Source: Balamuthia mandrillaris (taxonomy: Eukaryota > Discosea > Longamoebia > Balamuthiidae). From it: a stretch of DNA of 64,000 bases. The stretch lies in NCBI GenBank assembly GCA_031835245.1, contig JAVKOQ010000116.1:1-64000 (forward strand). The letters run 5' to 3'. This document shows, piece by piece, positions 23,548 through 35,079 of this stretch. The first letter of the stretch is position 1. Every line of letters begins with the position of its first letter. A program made the position numbers and the translations under genes. The notes under the pieces are model-generated. The model saw only the letters and a program-made list of their open reading frames with translations, was not told where the DNA came from and ran no database searches.

Positions 23548-24481
23548 ATGGACATAGTGAGGGCGTACGTGGACGATGAAATAGTGGACAAGCACTTGTT
23601 GGGAGAGGGAGCCCCGCCGGAATGGTTCCAGAAGGGCGGCTACCTTCGGGACTTTGTGGTGCTGTTCTGGATCCAGATCGTGGGCGCCTACCTCCTCTAC
23701 TTCTTCTTCACTACCACCAGCTACTACATCTTCTTCGTGTGGTTCAAGGACACGTTCAACCCCACCTATAAATACAACGGCAAGGAGATCCGCAACGAAA
23801 TCGTAACGTCCTGCAAGGCCGTGCCTTGGTTGGCCATCATGACTGCCCCTCTCTGGGTACCCATTTCTCTTCCTTTTTTTTAAAAAAAAAAAACTCGTGT
23901 TGAACAAGGACTCACGAAACAAACGACCGATGAAGATGATAGACGAAAAGCTGACCTACAAGAACGTGGCGGACTATGGAGTGGGATACCTGCTGTTCAG
24001 CGTGGTGTGGTTCCTGGTGTTTACCGACTTTTTGATCTACTGGTTCCATCGGTGGCTGCACTACCCGCCGCTGTACCGGGTGCTTCACGCCACGCACCAC
24101 AGCTTTGTTTCCATCACGCCGTTCGCCAGCCACGCCTTCCACCCTGTGGATGGCTACATACAGGCGCTGCCCTACCACCTCTTTGTGCTGTTCTTCCCCA
24201 TGCACAACATCACGCAGTTCTGCCTCTTTATCTTTGTCAACTTTTGGACCATCTCCATCCACGACCGAGTGCGCATGGAGCGCGGCGGCGTCATCAACGG
24301 GGCTGCTCACCATACCCTCCACCACCGCTACTTTAAGTGCAACTACGGCCAGTACTTCACCCTTTGGGACAGGGTGGGCAACACCTACCTTGAGCCTGGC
24401 GATAAGCCCTCTTGGTCCTACAAGACCCTGAAAGAGGAGGCCCATCGCCGCAATGGCTTTGCCCAGGACAAACAAGATTGA
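23548..24481 (+). CDS. Delta7-sterol C5(6)-desaturase (ERG3/SC5D-like)
   Basis: Di-iron membrane enzyme of the ER that introduces the C5-C6 double bond in sterol synthesis. Two exons (23548-23856, 23936-24481) sum to 855 bp, 284 aa. The three His boxes of the fatty acid hydroxylase/sterol desaturase superfamily are intact: HRWLH, HATHH and HHTLHH. Hydrophobic segments are at LRDFVVLFWIQIVGAYLLYF, VGYLLFSVVWFLVFTDFLIY and a third between the boxes. FNYGQYFTLWDR-type sequence (CNYGQYFTLWDRVGNTY) is characteristic of C5 rather than C4 desaturases. The intron contains a T-run followed by an A-run. Sterol synthesis is thus present in the organism. Confidence 0.93.
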
Positions 24482-24651
24482 GGTTGCCCAATATCCGCCC
24501 CATTACTTTGTGCCTCCGGTGGTGATGCTCGGAGTATCACAGCAAAGGGAAGAGAAGACCCTTTTTCATGAGAATTCATTTAATATGCTTGTGCTACTGA
24601 ATGGATTGTGGTTGTGCTTGGTTGGCGTTATTATCGTTCGAACTTATCTTG

Positions 24652-24654
<3 letters not shown>

Positions 24655-24686
<32 letters not shown>
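24655..24686. repeat. (GA)n microsatellite between convergent genes
   Basis: A GA run in the 230-bp convergent spacer between desaturase and thiolase, 26 bp downstream of the thiolase stop on that gene's sense strand. Confidence 0.95.
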
Positions 24687-24687
<1 letters not shown>

Positions 24688-24711
24688 AAAGAGGAGAGAG
24701 CAAAGAAGAGT

Positions 24712-26674
<1,963 letters not shown>

Positions 26675-26941
26675 CCTTCCTTCCTCCTCTGCTCTCCAGC
26701 ACTACCGAGGCCAAATGGTGCAGAAATTGTGTTGTGCGAAAAACTCCGCTAAACTCCGGGTCGAGGGTTCAGATCTTAAAGAGACAGAGGAAGCCCATCC
26801 CCCAATCCTCCCTCCCAGCCCCCACCCTTGCTTTCTCTTTCCCATTCTTGCCGACTGCACCATCAGTCAACCCTTATCGAGCAACTCGAGACGAGCAAAC
26901 CGCCGCCAGAGCACCAAGACCCACCAACACACCCATCAACA

Positions 26942-27501
26942 ATGGAGGCCCAACGAAAGAAGTCCGTACAAACCTTTGGCAGAAAGAAGACTGCCGTCGC
27001 TGTCGCCTTTTGCAAGCAAGGCCGTGGTTTGGTCAAGGTGAACGGCTGCCCTGTGGAGTTGGTGGAGCCCGAGATTCTGAGGTACAAAGTGTTTGAGCCC
27101 ATCTTGCTCTTGGGTTCCGACAAGTTCGCGGATGTGGATATCAGAATCAGGGTGAAGGGAGGAGGTTACGTGAGCCAGATCTATGGTACGCGAAACTCAC
27201 CACTCAATTGTTGTTATGATTCCGCTTCTCACGCTTTTCGCTACAGCCATTCGTCAGGCTCTCGCCAAGGCCATCATTGCCTACTACCAGAAGTGTACTG
27301 TCTTCCTACCTTCTTGCTGGCACCGCTACCTTTGCTTACCTCTATTTCCTCACAGATGTTGATGAGGCTCAAAAGAAGGAGATCAAGGACATTTTGTTGT
27401 CGTACGACAGAAGCTTGCTTGTCGCCGATCCCAGGCGCTGCGAGCCCAAGAAGTTCGGAGGACCTGCTGCCAGGGCCAGGTACCAGAAGTCTTACCGTTA
27501 A
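26942..27501 (+). CDS. RPS16: Cytosolic small-subunit ribosomal protein uS9 (RPS16)
   Basis: Component of the 40S subunit whose C-terminal tail reaches the decoding centre. Three exons (26942-27185, 27247-27294, 27356-27501) sum to 438 bp, 145 aa, close to the usual eukaryotic length. Hallmarks: [70 protein letters not shown] and the tail [20 protein letters not shown] then KSYR. Its 5' region has pyrimidine-rich sequence typical of ribosomal protein genes, and it is divergent from the thiolase across 267 bp. Confidence 0.97.
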
Positions 27502-28090
27502 ATCCTCTCGCTTCTCCTTTTTCAACCGATTCCATCTTGTTTGTCTTGTTCTGCTCGAAATACATACCCTTGCTTGGTATCCCTCGGTTCTTCTCTTTTG
27601 TTCTATTATCCTACTCTGCCCTTTGTTTTTTGCCCTCCTTGCTTCCCTCGCCCTCCTCCCTGCCCAATGCAACCGGACTTCTTCCTCCACCCTTTGTATC
27701 CATTCTCTCTTTCTCCAAGTTGGTTGACTGGCGAGGCTGGAGGTTGGGTTGGGCGCGTTGCTTGTGCATTGGTGGGTTAGCACCGGTTGGCAGAATGAGG
27801 ATTACCACCAAGGGTAATGTTGCGCGTGGTCCTCTTGCTGTTTGTTTTTGGGAAGTTTTTGGTCACTTACAAGGCCACCACGCTTCTTAACATGTGCAAC
27901 TTCGGAGAAGAGGGCGGGGCCAACAACCCAACCACGAAAATGCGTCGTGGGCCGAAGTAAAATAAAAAGGAAAAAAGCAAACAAAAAACACTTCTATTCT
28001 ATTCAAAAGAGAGGACTTAGCAGCAACCAGAGAGAGAGAGAGAAGGAGAAAACGGCAACTCCTGTAGCAACGAGGTGAGGAGCATAATAA
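27502..28090. other. Intergenic spacer between uS9 and the SNAP-47-like gene
   Basis: This 589-bp stretch is C/T-rich at the start and has a short (GA)n run at 28027-28042 just before the next gene, within its probable 5' UTR. I see no coding gene, tRNA or hairpin of note. Confidence 0.4.
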
Positions 28091-30223
28091 ATGGAGGTGG
28101 ACAAGAAGGCCAAGAAGCTGGCAGAAAAGACGGAGGAGGCGCGCCGCCTCTTCAACCTCCCAAACTCGGAGGAAGTTATACAGGATTACACCTGCACCAT
28201 GTCTCGCACTATACGGGTTGGCGGCCGCCTTTACATTACCCAGAACTACGTCTGTTGGACGGCTGTCGTCTCTCTCACCAGCGCCACCGTAAGCTACCCT
28301 TTTACCTGCCTACCCCTTGGGACAAAGAACTTAATAGTTCATTGTTTGATATAAACACAAACAGGAAAAAATCCCCTTTCGTGAGATTAAGAAGATAACA
28401 CCACAAAAGACTTTGTTGGTACCCAGCGCTATTGAGATACAAACCGCAAAGGCTCAGGTGCGTTTTTCTTCTTGTTCTCTACGCGCTGCTCACTTAATAA
28501 GCTAATCTCTCTCTGCCTCCTCCCCAGTACTTCTTCTCTGCGTTCATGCACAGAGATGAAGCGCTGAACCTTATGCTCTACCTCTGGCAAAACCCACCCA
28601 GCGTTGTCTCTTTGTCCGCCGCCGCCTCTTCCTCTTCCTCCTCCTCTTCCTCCTCGGCGGTCAGCGGTACCTCTCGCTCCGGCTCGTTTTCGACCACAGG
28701 CACCGCTGGGTTCGGTGCTCGTCCTTCTTCAAGCCCTTCCCTTGCCGCTTCGGACGGTGGCGCCTCATCACGACCCACCTCCACTCCTCACCCCTTGAAC
28801 CGCGCCCCCTTGAAGTGGGGGAGCAGCGCTGACATTCAACAAATATCTTCCTCCCCTTCCTTGGGACATCAACAGCAAGCTCAAATTACGAATAGGAACT
28901 TGGTGGACACTGCAGCCTCCAAACGCGCACTCAAGGCCGCTCTTGAAGCCAGAGACCTTGGCCAAGATACCCTCCAGGAACTCAGCATACAAGCCGGTAT
29001 CTCTCCCTCTCTCTCTTGGCTTTTGGTGACTTCTTAGACTCAAATTCATTGCAAATGCTCCACAACCATATCTCCACCACCATTCTCTACATTCAACCAC
29101 AGAGCAAATCGATAGGATTGAGAACGATATAGAGAAAGTGCATGGCAATTTGGACAAAGGAGAGCGGTTGATGCGGGGCATTGAATCATTGGGCGGCTAT
29201 GTGCTCAACAACGTAACGAACCCGGTCTCTAGCGCAAAAGGAACTAATTTCACCGACAGAACGGTGTGTATGACTTCGGCGTCTATTTCATTATGTATGA
29301 TCCCTTTCTTTCGCTTCGCTGACACTTTCTTTCACTCGTTCATTGTGATTCCCTGGTCAGCTTCATGTGGCCAAGCGCACCAAAGTGGTAACTCTGGAGA
29401 TACTGATAAAGCACAAAAATGATCACCGTATCCTTTTCTTATTATATTTTTTGCGTGTTGATGCGTTTGTCGTTTTACAGTGGCCATTCCTTGATTCCAA
29501 CACAGTTGCACCAGCTACTCTTCAGTTTGAGGAAGACATATTTAGATGCCTTGAAAATGGAGAGCAGATAAGGGGAATGCAGTGGCGTTACGATTCTGTA
29601 GATCGTGTGGTTGTGAGGAGCAGGCCTCTGCATTTGGATATCAGGTATCTCTTCCTCTCACTTTTTTTCATTGTGCCGTTTTGGGAGTGAGCCGAACTAA
29701 TCCCCACAAAACAGATTCCTGAAGCAGGACCGCTTTCGTATATGCTCCTCATACTTGCAGGCTATTGTGAACGAGATGTATCTTCGAGTGGCAACCTGCC
29801 AAGTTGTCTTTGAGGCCGGGGCCAAGTCGTTTGACTACGGGGACCCCTCTCTCGTTATCGCCACCAAGAAAAGCAGGGATGACGGCGGAGGAGGAAGCGC
29901 CTTCTTCGGCGTACGCAAGCAGGCTCCTGACTTGGTAAGTGACAACGTTTCCCAGGAAGTGAAGCAGGCCTTGCAAGAGCAGCAAGATGATTTGGACCAA
30001 ATAGAAATGTTGGTTGGCGAGATGGGAGGCATGGGCGTCACCATATCTACTGAACTTGACAGGTCTCTCTCTCTGTCTCTTTTTTGTACTCTTTCGCTTA
30101 CTGACATTGTCCCTACTTTCTTGCGATAGGCAAAACCAACAACTGGATCGCGTCACAGGAAGAGTGATTTCAGCCAACGAGAGATTGCACAACAATACCA
30201 ACAGGATCGAAAAGATGTTGTAA
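28091..30223 (+). CDS. SNAP-47-like Qbc SNARE with N-terminal GRAM/PH-like domain
   Basis: Membrane-fusion protein contributing two SNARE helices. Eight exons (28091-28288, 28365-28457, 28528-28996, 29103-29263, 29361-29427, 29506-29644, 29715-30062, 30130-30223) sum to 1569 bp, 522 aa. Residues 15-120 form a GRAM domain (IQDYTCTMSRTIRVGGRLYI, then TQNYVCW, EKIPFREIKKI, YFFSAFMHRDEAL). A Ser-rich linker leads to the Qb helix (ALEARDLGQDTLQELSIQ then AEQIDRIENDIEKVHGNL). A middle domain is followed by the Qc helix, whose end (STELDRQNQQLDRVTGRV ... NTNRIEKML) mirrors the SNAP-25 C-terminus with its zero-layer Gln. No Cys palmitoylation cluster is obvious, as in SNAP-47. Intron 5 is U12-type. 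Confidence 0.88.
29428..29505 (+). other. U12-type (minor spliceosome) intron
   Basis: The donor GTATCCTTTT (29428-29437) is a perfect U12 5' splice site. TTCCTTGAT (29487-29495) fits the U12 branch consensus TTCCTTRAY, with the branch A (29494) 11 nt from the acceptor CACAG (29501-29505). Splicing here keeps frame (NDH then LAPATLQF), whereas the nearer U2-like acceptor at 29479-29480 with the same donor runs into a stop. Confidence 0.8.
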
Positions 30224-30365
30224 ACTTAAGCAGAATAGAACACCCTAAAGAGGCAGGCACACGCCTTCCGCTGTTAATTTACTGTAGTCTGAATGGGTGA
30301 CGAATGAGGGAGGGTCATTATGTTCAATCTTTACAAAAAAGGTTGGCGAATGGAGGAGTGGCCAA

Positions 30366-31676
30366 TCACGCTGAGTCAAAGCACAGCAAGCCTGACCGTA
30401 CTCGGAAGGAGTTGCTTGAGGGGGACTGTGAAAACGGAGAAGATGGCGCTGCTTTAGGCAAACTGATCCAAGCTTTAAAACGGCAGTGGTTGCGCTGTTC
30501 AACGTCACTGGTGGGTTCATCCTCCTGGCTTTGCTGAGAAGAGGTAGCAGTCTTTTTGAGTGAAAAGGAATCTTCCTTGCGTAGTGTGACTCTGTACTTG
30601 ACAAGGTTGGCCCAAGCGTTGCCCATATACTCTGCATGAAGGGGGATTGGGAGGGAGGAGGAGATTGAGGAGGAGTGATGGCAGAAAGGCCTATGTGTTT
30701 GCAGTTGTTGCGGCGAATGTTGATAAGATTCAGCAGAGTTGTTGGTTGGAGCAGAGCCAAAGCTAGAACGTGTTTTGGAGTAGAGGGCAGCTTTCGTGGC
30801 CACCAATATGAGGTTGTAGGTCAGCACATAATGCCTCAGCAGGTTGACCACTTGTCCGTGTTGTCGTTGCTTTTTATCCGTATATTTGTCCAAGTCGTGG
30901 AAGGCCGATATGCTGTCCACTACCAACAGCCTTATTCTATTTTGGTCGCTCTTGTTGAGGTCGCCGCTACCACTGCCACCATCAGTCCCAGCAGCAGAGT
31001 CAGAGCCACCCATCCTTTCTTTGTGCTTCTGTCGTTGCGTTTGCTGTTGCTGTTGCTGTTGCAGCGAAGAACGAGTGGGTTGGGAATAGCCTCCAGCCGC
31101 AAGTAAGGGCTCCAAGTTTCGAAGTGTAGCAAAGAAGTGCAGCGTGTTGAAGCAACGAACTATGTGCAGCCGCTGTAGGCTGCTTCCAATGATTTGCTGT
31201 AGGTTTGGTTGCTCAAGTAGATCAGGCCTATTTTGTTGTTGAAGAATGATGGTGAGACGGCTTTCCAGCATCGTCACCAACTTTAACAGGTTGAACTTAT
31301 GCCGGTTGTCAAACATGAGCACTCCCGCTTCTTCACCAGCCAGCAGCACGCCGTCCCACTCTTTTGGAAGCACTGCGTTGACTATCATCTGTAAGAGGAA
31401 GGTCGACTTGCAGGTACCCTCGCCGCCGTATACCTCCACTACATCGCCCGGTCGCAGCAGTCCTTCTCCGTCTGGTGCTTGTGGCTGACCCGAATTCCCC
31501 CTCCAACCCTTGTTGTTGTTGTCAAAGCCCTGCTGCTGTTGATCTAAGAGGCAGATCCCGGTGGTGAACGGAGGTTGTCTGCCTCGCATGAATAGCTCAG
31601 CTGCGTTCTCACTTGATTGCAGTAGCGAAGAGAAATTGAGGCAAGGCTGCCGCTGCTGCTGCTGCCGCACCTTCAT
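30366..31676 (-). CDS. XRCC2: XRCC2-like RAD51 paralogue
   Basis: RecA-fold ATPase of the RAD51 paralogue complexes in homologous recombination. One uninterrupted 436-aa frame, intronless unlike its neighbours. It has a P-loop GGEGTCKST within LLRPGDVVEVYGGEGTCKST, VLMFDNRHKFNLLKLVTMLE, HIVRCFNTLHFFATLRNLEP, a Walker B-like LLVVDSISAFHDLD and a C-terminal WANLVKYRVTLRKE, which are the XRCC2 landmarks. It is longer than the roughly 280-aa vertebrate protein because of poly-Gln and Ser/Gly insertions encoded by GCT/CTG repeats (near 31051 and 31680). The ATG at 31676 was chosen because the upstream in-frame extension is low-complexity. The frame ends at 30366. Confidence 0.85.
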   Translation of the reverse strand: MKVRQQQQRQPCLNFSSLLQSSENAAELFMRGRQPPFTTGICLLDQQQQGFDNNNKGWRGNSGQPQAPDGEGLLRPGDVVEVYGGEGTCKSTFLLQMIVNAVLPKEWDGVLLAGEEAGVLMFDNRHKFNLLKLVTMLESRLTIILQQQNRPDLLEQPNLQQIIGSSLQRLHIVRCFNTLHFFATLRNLEPLLAAGGYSQPTRSSLQQQQQQQTQRQKHKERMGGSDSAAGTDGGSGSGDLNKSDQNRIRLLVVDSISAFHDLDKYTDKKQRQHGQVVNLLRHYVLTYNLILVATKAALYSKTRSSFGSAPTNNSAESYQHSPQQLQTHRPFCHHSSSISSSLPIPLHAEYMGNAWANLVKYRVTLRKEDSFSLKKTATSSQQSQEDEPTSDVEQRNHCRFKAWISLPKAAPSSPFSQSPSSNSFRVRSGLLCFDSA

Positions 31677-31681
31677 ACTTG

Positions 31682-31712
<31 letters not shown>

Positions 31713-31962
31713 TCCCACCTTTTTTGTTTTTTGCTGTTGCCCACCATTTTTTGGTTTTCTTGGAAAAAAATTATCCACCAAAAATAAAAAAAAGAGAACA
31801 GCGTGAGGAGCAGGCAAGCTGCTGTTTACACGACAAATACAAGAGGAGGGGGGGAAGGAGGGAGGGAGGGGTTGGGGTGGGACCAAAGCAGACGATGATT
31901 TACTTGATTTTTCTTCTCTGTAAAAAAAAAAAAAAAGACAAAGCGCCCACAACATGTGGCAT

Positions 31963-32907
31963 TTAAAGACGGGCAGCATGTGCGGGACAGGAACCGGAGG
32001 AGGAAGGGCGGGTGATGGTGCCCTTGATGAGGCCTTGCGGCTCGGAAACGGGGGTCAGGATTTCATTGCTCCACTCGTGCTGCAAGCCAAAGCGGGTGAG
32101 GTCCACCGTCCAGTTGTGGATGTTGGGCAAGGTGAAGGAAATGGACTGCACGTGCACAAAGTCCTTCAAGACTGCGTCCCCAATGGCGTACACGGTCTCT
32201 TGCACGGAGCGGCTGTATCGCTCGGCAAAGAGACGGCAGGTGTTGCGAACCACTCCATTCCATACGGCAGTAAAGTCTATTTGGTGGGGAGGGGCGTTGT
32301 AGGTCCACGTGGCCTCCACCTGGGTGCGGAGCAGGCGGTCTTTGACCTCAGGCAAGGTGGTGTAGCGGTCCTTGTGGAAGCCAACGAAGCCAGAGCCGCT
32401 CGTCTTGAGGAGCTCCAGGTTCCTGAGGCCAGAGACCACCTGGATGGGGCGAGGGCCAGCGTCGAGGCCAGCAGCGCCCTTGCTGCTGGAGATCAGAGCG
32501 GTGCGCACCTCCCTACGAGGGGCAAAGGAGTGGGAGTGGGGCTGTCCAGCCACCACCAGCCGCTCCCACAGCTGCTCCTCTATGTAGGCCTCTACGGTGT
32601 GTATGTGGGAGTACTCCTCCAAAAAGTGTTGCACCAGGCGCACTCCGAACGTCTCTATGTGGGTGATGGGGTCTTTCTTGGCCAGAACGTAGATGGTGTT
32701 CTTGACCGTGTCTGTGGGTACCACAGCCGAGTTATCACCGGTGAGGTAAGAGGCGTCCAGACCCTCTCCTTGCAGCAGGACGCGCACGTTGAGGTCCCTG
32801 ACCTGCTCCTCTCCGCCACCCTCCTTCCTCGTCACCTTCAACAAGCGCACATGTCGCTTGCCGTACTCGTTACCCGATAAATAAGCTGCGGTACTGCTGC
32901 TTGCCAT
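31963..32907 (-). CDS. Urate oxidase (uricase), peroxisomal
   Basis: Cofactor-free oxidation of urate to 5-hydroxyisourate in purine catabolism. A single exon of 945 bp, 314 aa, typical uricase length. Hallmarks: GNEYGKRHVRLLKV (catalytic Lys region), DNSAVVPTDTVKNTIYVLAK (active-site Thr), HIETFGVRLVQHFLEEYSHI, SFAPRREVRTA, SGLRNLELLKTSGSGFVGF, KDRYTTLPEVKDRLLRTQVE, and QHEWSNEI. The C-terminus ends in ARL, a plausible PTS1-type peroxisomal signal. The gene sits next to XRCC2, same strand, with a 287-bp gap that holds an A/T-rich tract. Confidence 0.97.
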   Translation of the reverse strand: MASSSTAAYLSGNEYGKRHVRLLKVTRKEGGGEEQVRDLNVRVLLQGEGLDASYLTGDNSAVVPTDTVKNTIYVLAKKDPITHIETFGVRLVQHFLEEYSHIHTVEAYIEEQLWERLVVAGQPHSHSFAPRREVRTALISSSKGAAGLDAGPRPIQVVSGLRNLELLKTSGSGFVGFHKDRYTTLPEVKDRLLRTQVEATWTYNAPPHQIDFTAVWNGVVRNTCRLFAERYSRSVQETVYAIGDAVLKDFVHVQSISFTLPNIHNWTVDLTRFGLQHEWSNEILTPVSEPQGLIKGTITRPSSSGSCPAHAARL

Positions 32908-33067
32908 CGTGGTGCTAATAACAACAATGTTGTGGTGTTGTGGGAGGAAGAAAAGAAAGAAGAAGAAGAAAGGCGACTCAAGAAGAAGAGCTCTGTTTGT
33001 TTTTTTTTTTTTTTTGTTAGAGGGCGACTTGAAGTCGCTGCGGGAAGGCTGCGGGGAAAAATATGGC

Positions 33068-33085
33068 TTAGGGTTAGGGTTAGGG
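33068..33085. repeat. Interstitial TTAGGG repeat (three units)
   Basis: Three exact TTAGGG units lie about 160 bp upstream of the uricase ATG and about 85 bp outside the left end of the Fanzor element. Too short to be a former chromosome end with confidence; it may be a promoter element or a chance or repair-derived insertion. Confidence 0.8.
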
Positions 33086-33169
33086 CCACCAGGGGTTACT
33101 AGGGCTAGCCTTTTGTGCCTTCCTTCCACCTCGTGTCGACGGAAGTTTTAAGGAGAACCCTCTTTAGGC

Positions 33170-33214
33170 TAAGGCGGCGCCAAGATCAAGCCGATCCATG
33201 GGACAACGAAAATA
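33170..33214 (+). repeat. Left terminal inverted repeat of the Fanzor element
   Basis: Outer 19-bp arm 33170-33188 and inner exact 14-bp block 33201-33214; partner at 35609-35651. The end lies downstream of the Fanzor gene's 3' end. Confidence 0.85.
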
Positions 33215-33347
33215 AAGCAAAATTAGTAAAAGATTAGTAAAACAAAAAAACAGACACAAAAAATAACCCACCTCCGGCGTGCCTAATCACGGCTTGTCTT
33301 ACGACTCGCTATAAGCAACGGTGCCGGCACCAAAGCAACCTTACCGC

Positions 33348-35079
33348 CTACCGCCCCCTCACAGAGGAGGAGGAGGAGGTGGTAAGTGCTTGTAAAGTGA
33401 AAAAGCGGATCAAGATGTTTCGGGCGGCGTTGGCATCTCGATCGGCCTGGTAGCCACACTCGGGTTGGGCACCGAAAGGTCTTGTTTCCCCCCAACTGGT
33501 GGTGGACTTGGCCGCACTTGCCGCAGGTCTTGGAGGTGTATTCCTCATCGCAGAGGCAGACCGTACAGGACGGAAATTGCTGGGCCTTGTTGAGGAGCCT
33601 CTGCCTGAAGCGATAGTGGGACCAGGTGAGCATGGCTCTGGCCGTTCGCGAGCCAATGCGGCGGTGGCCTCGCCGCACCATCTGCTGGCTCCTGAACTCT
33701 GGCAGAAGGATGAGGGAGAAGTTCCTGACCAACCAAGACACGAGCTTCTTGTGGAGGTCATCCACCAGGTTGCGGATCCTCTGGCGAAGCCGAGCAGCGG
33801 CCCTTCGGAGACGGCGCCGTTGCCTGTGGTTGCCCTTGGTGCCCTTACTCTGCATGCGATCCAGGCGGTGGCACAGCTTGCCTATCTCGTTGATGTCCGC
33901 TTTGCCCCACTCGGTGACCTCCCCGCAGCCGTTGTAGGTGGTCATGAATGTGCGCACTCCTGGATCCAAGGCGATGATGCCTGCCTCTCTCCTTCGGTGC
34001 TCACGGGCTTGGCTCTCGCCCATGAGCTTCAAAGGCTGAGGCACGCAGAGGTAGTAATGGCCCAGTCGAGTGTCCTTCACCAGACGAACGGCATAGAGCA
34101 CCTCTGACGGAACTTTGTAGTTCTTGTCCCTCGCTTTGATTCGCGCCTCCCCGAAGAAGAGTTGGCGGATAGAGCTGTTGTGGTTCCACTCCCTGGCTTG
34201 GATGCTGAGAGACTGGCTCTTGTCCTTCCTACCACGGAACTTCATCTGGAATCCAGTCGTGCCTCTGCCCGCCGCCAAGCTGCTTTTCACGCCGTTGAAG
34301 AAATCATCGACAGCGTCACTCCGAATGAATCGAGGAGTTTCCAACACCCACGCAAGGCTCTTGTCCTCTCCCGTGAAATTGCTGTTATTTAGGAATTTCT
34401 TCCTGACTTGTTCCTTCATCTCATCACGAGGCATTCCTTGATGTTCACGATGGAACTCCACGGCCTTGTTGTAGGTCCATCGTACTGTGCCGAACCACTT
34501 GGCCAACGTCTTCTTTTGTTCCGGGCGCGGATAAAGGCGGATCTTCTCCACTCGCCCCACTACCGGTTTCTCCTCTCCGTTCTTGCCTTTTTTGGTAAGC
34601 TGTACGGCTGGGCGAGACGGAACGAGTCCCTCGATGAGGCCTAACAAGCCTTTCTGGTTTTTCTCCTCTTCTTCCTTCTCCTTCTCCTCTTCCTCTTCCT
34701 CCTTCTTCTCCTTCTCCTTCTTCTCCTCCTCCTCCTCCAACACCTTTTCTCCGTTAGGAATGTGCTTGCAGGCGGTGAACCATCCTGAACCACAGGCAAA
34801 GGGTTCTTCCAAGCACAAGGCTTCCGGGCGTATTAATCTTCTCCCGATTAAGCTGGAAAACTGGTTCCAAAAGGGCTGGGCGGGTGCAGCCTGCGGCCTT
34901 CCACGCTTCTGTGCCCTTGCCTGAGGTGCCGCTGGGGCGTTTTCCGCTCTTCTTTTCCGAGTAGCAGTGGAAGTAGCAGAAGTAGTGGCGCGACCCCCTT
35001 CCTTGTGGACCCGACCGAAGTGGATGGCCAACCCGTGAGAGGTAGCAAACTTTTTTCCGCACTGTGGGCAACTTGCCAT
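33348..35079 (-). pseudogene. Fanzor (eukaryotic TnpB/OrfB) RNA-guided nuclease, frame broken near C-terminus
   Basis: Fanzors are eukaryotic relatives of TnpB/Cas12 that cut DNA with an RNA guide. From the ATG at 35079 the frame encodes an N-terminal C2H2 finger (C4, C7, H20, H25), basic linkers, a Glu/Lys tract (about residues 112-142), then the TnpB core: RLYPRPEQKKTLAKWFGTVR, WTYNKAVEFHREH, RuvC-I ALDPGVRTFMT (Asp), a basic bridge helix, RuvC-II LILLPEFRSQQM (Glu) and the zinc-ribbon start KTCGKCGQ...TFRC. Just after that Cys (about 33455-33472) the frame breaks by one base: the continuing frame gives noise to 33283, while the overlapping minus frame ending at 33348 encodes ECGYQADRDANAARNI, the second half of the ribbon and the RuvC-III Asp. 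It is either a recent pseudogene or a single-base sequence error. Confidence 0.9.

Noticed and set aside
29428-29480. U2-type splicing at the nearer acceptor (ends 29480) in the SNAP-47-like gene
   Set aside because: With the GTATCC donor it shifts phase and hits TGA; the U12 branch and acceptor give an in-frame product.
33068-33085. A former chromosome end at the TTAGGG units
   Set aside because: Only three units are present between two ordinary genes; too short for a fusion relic.
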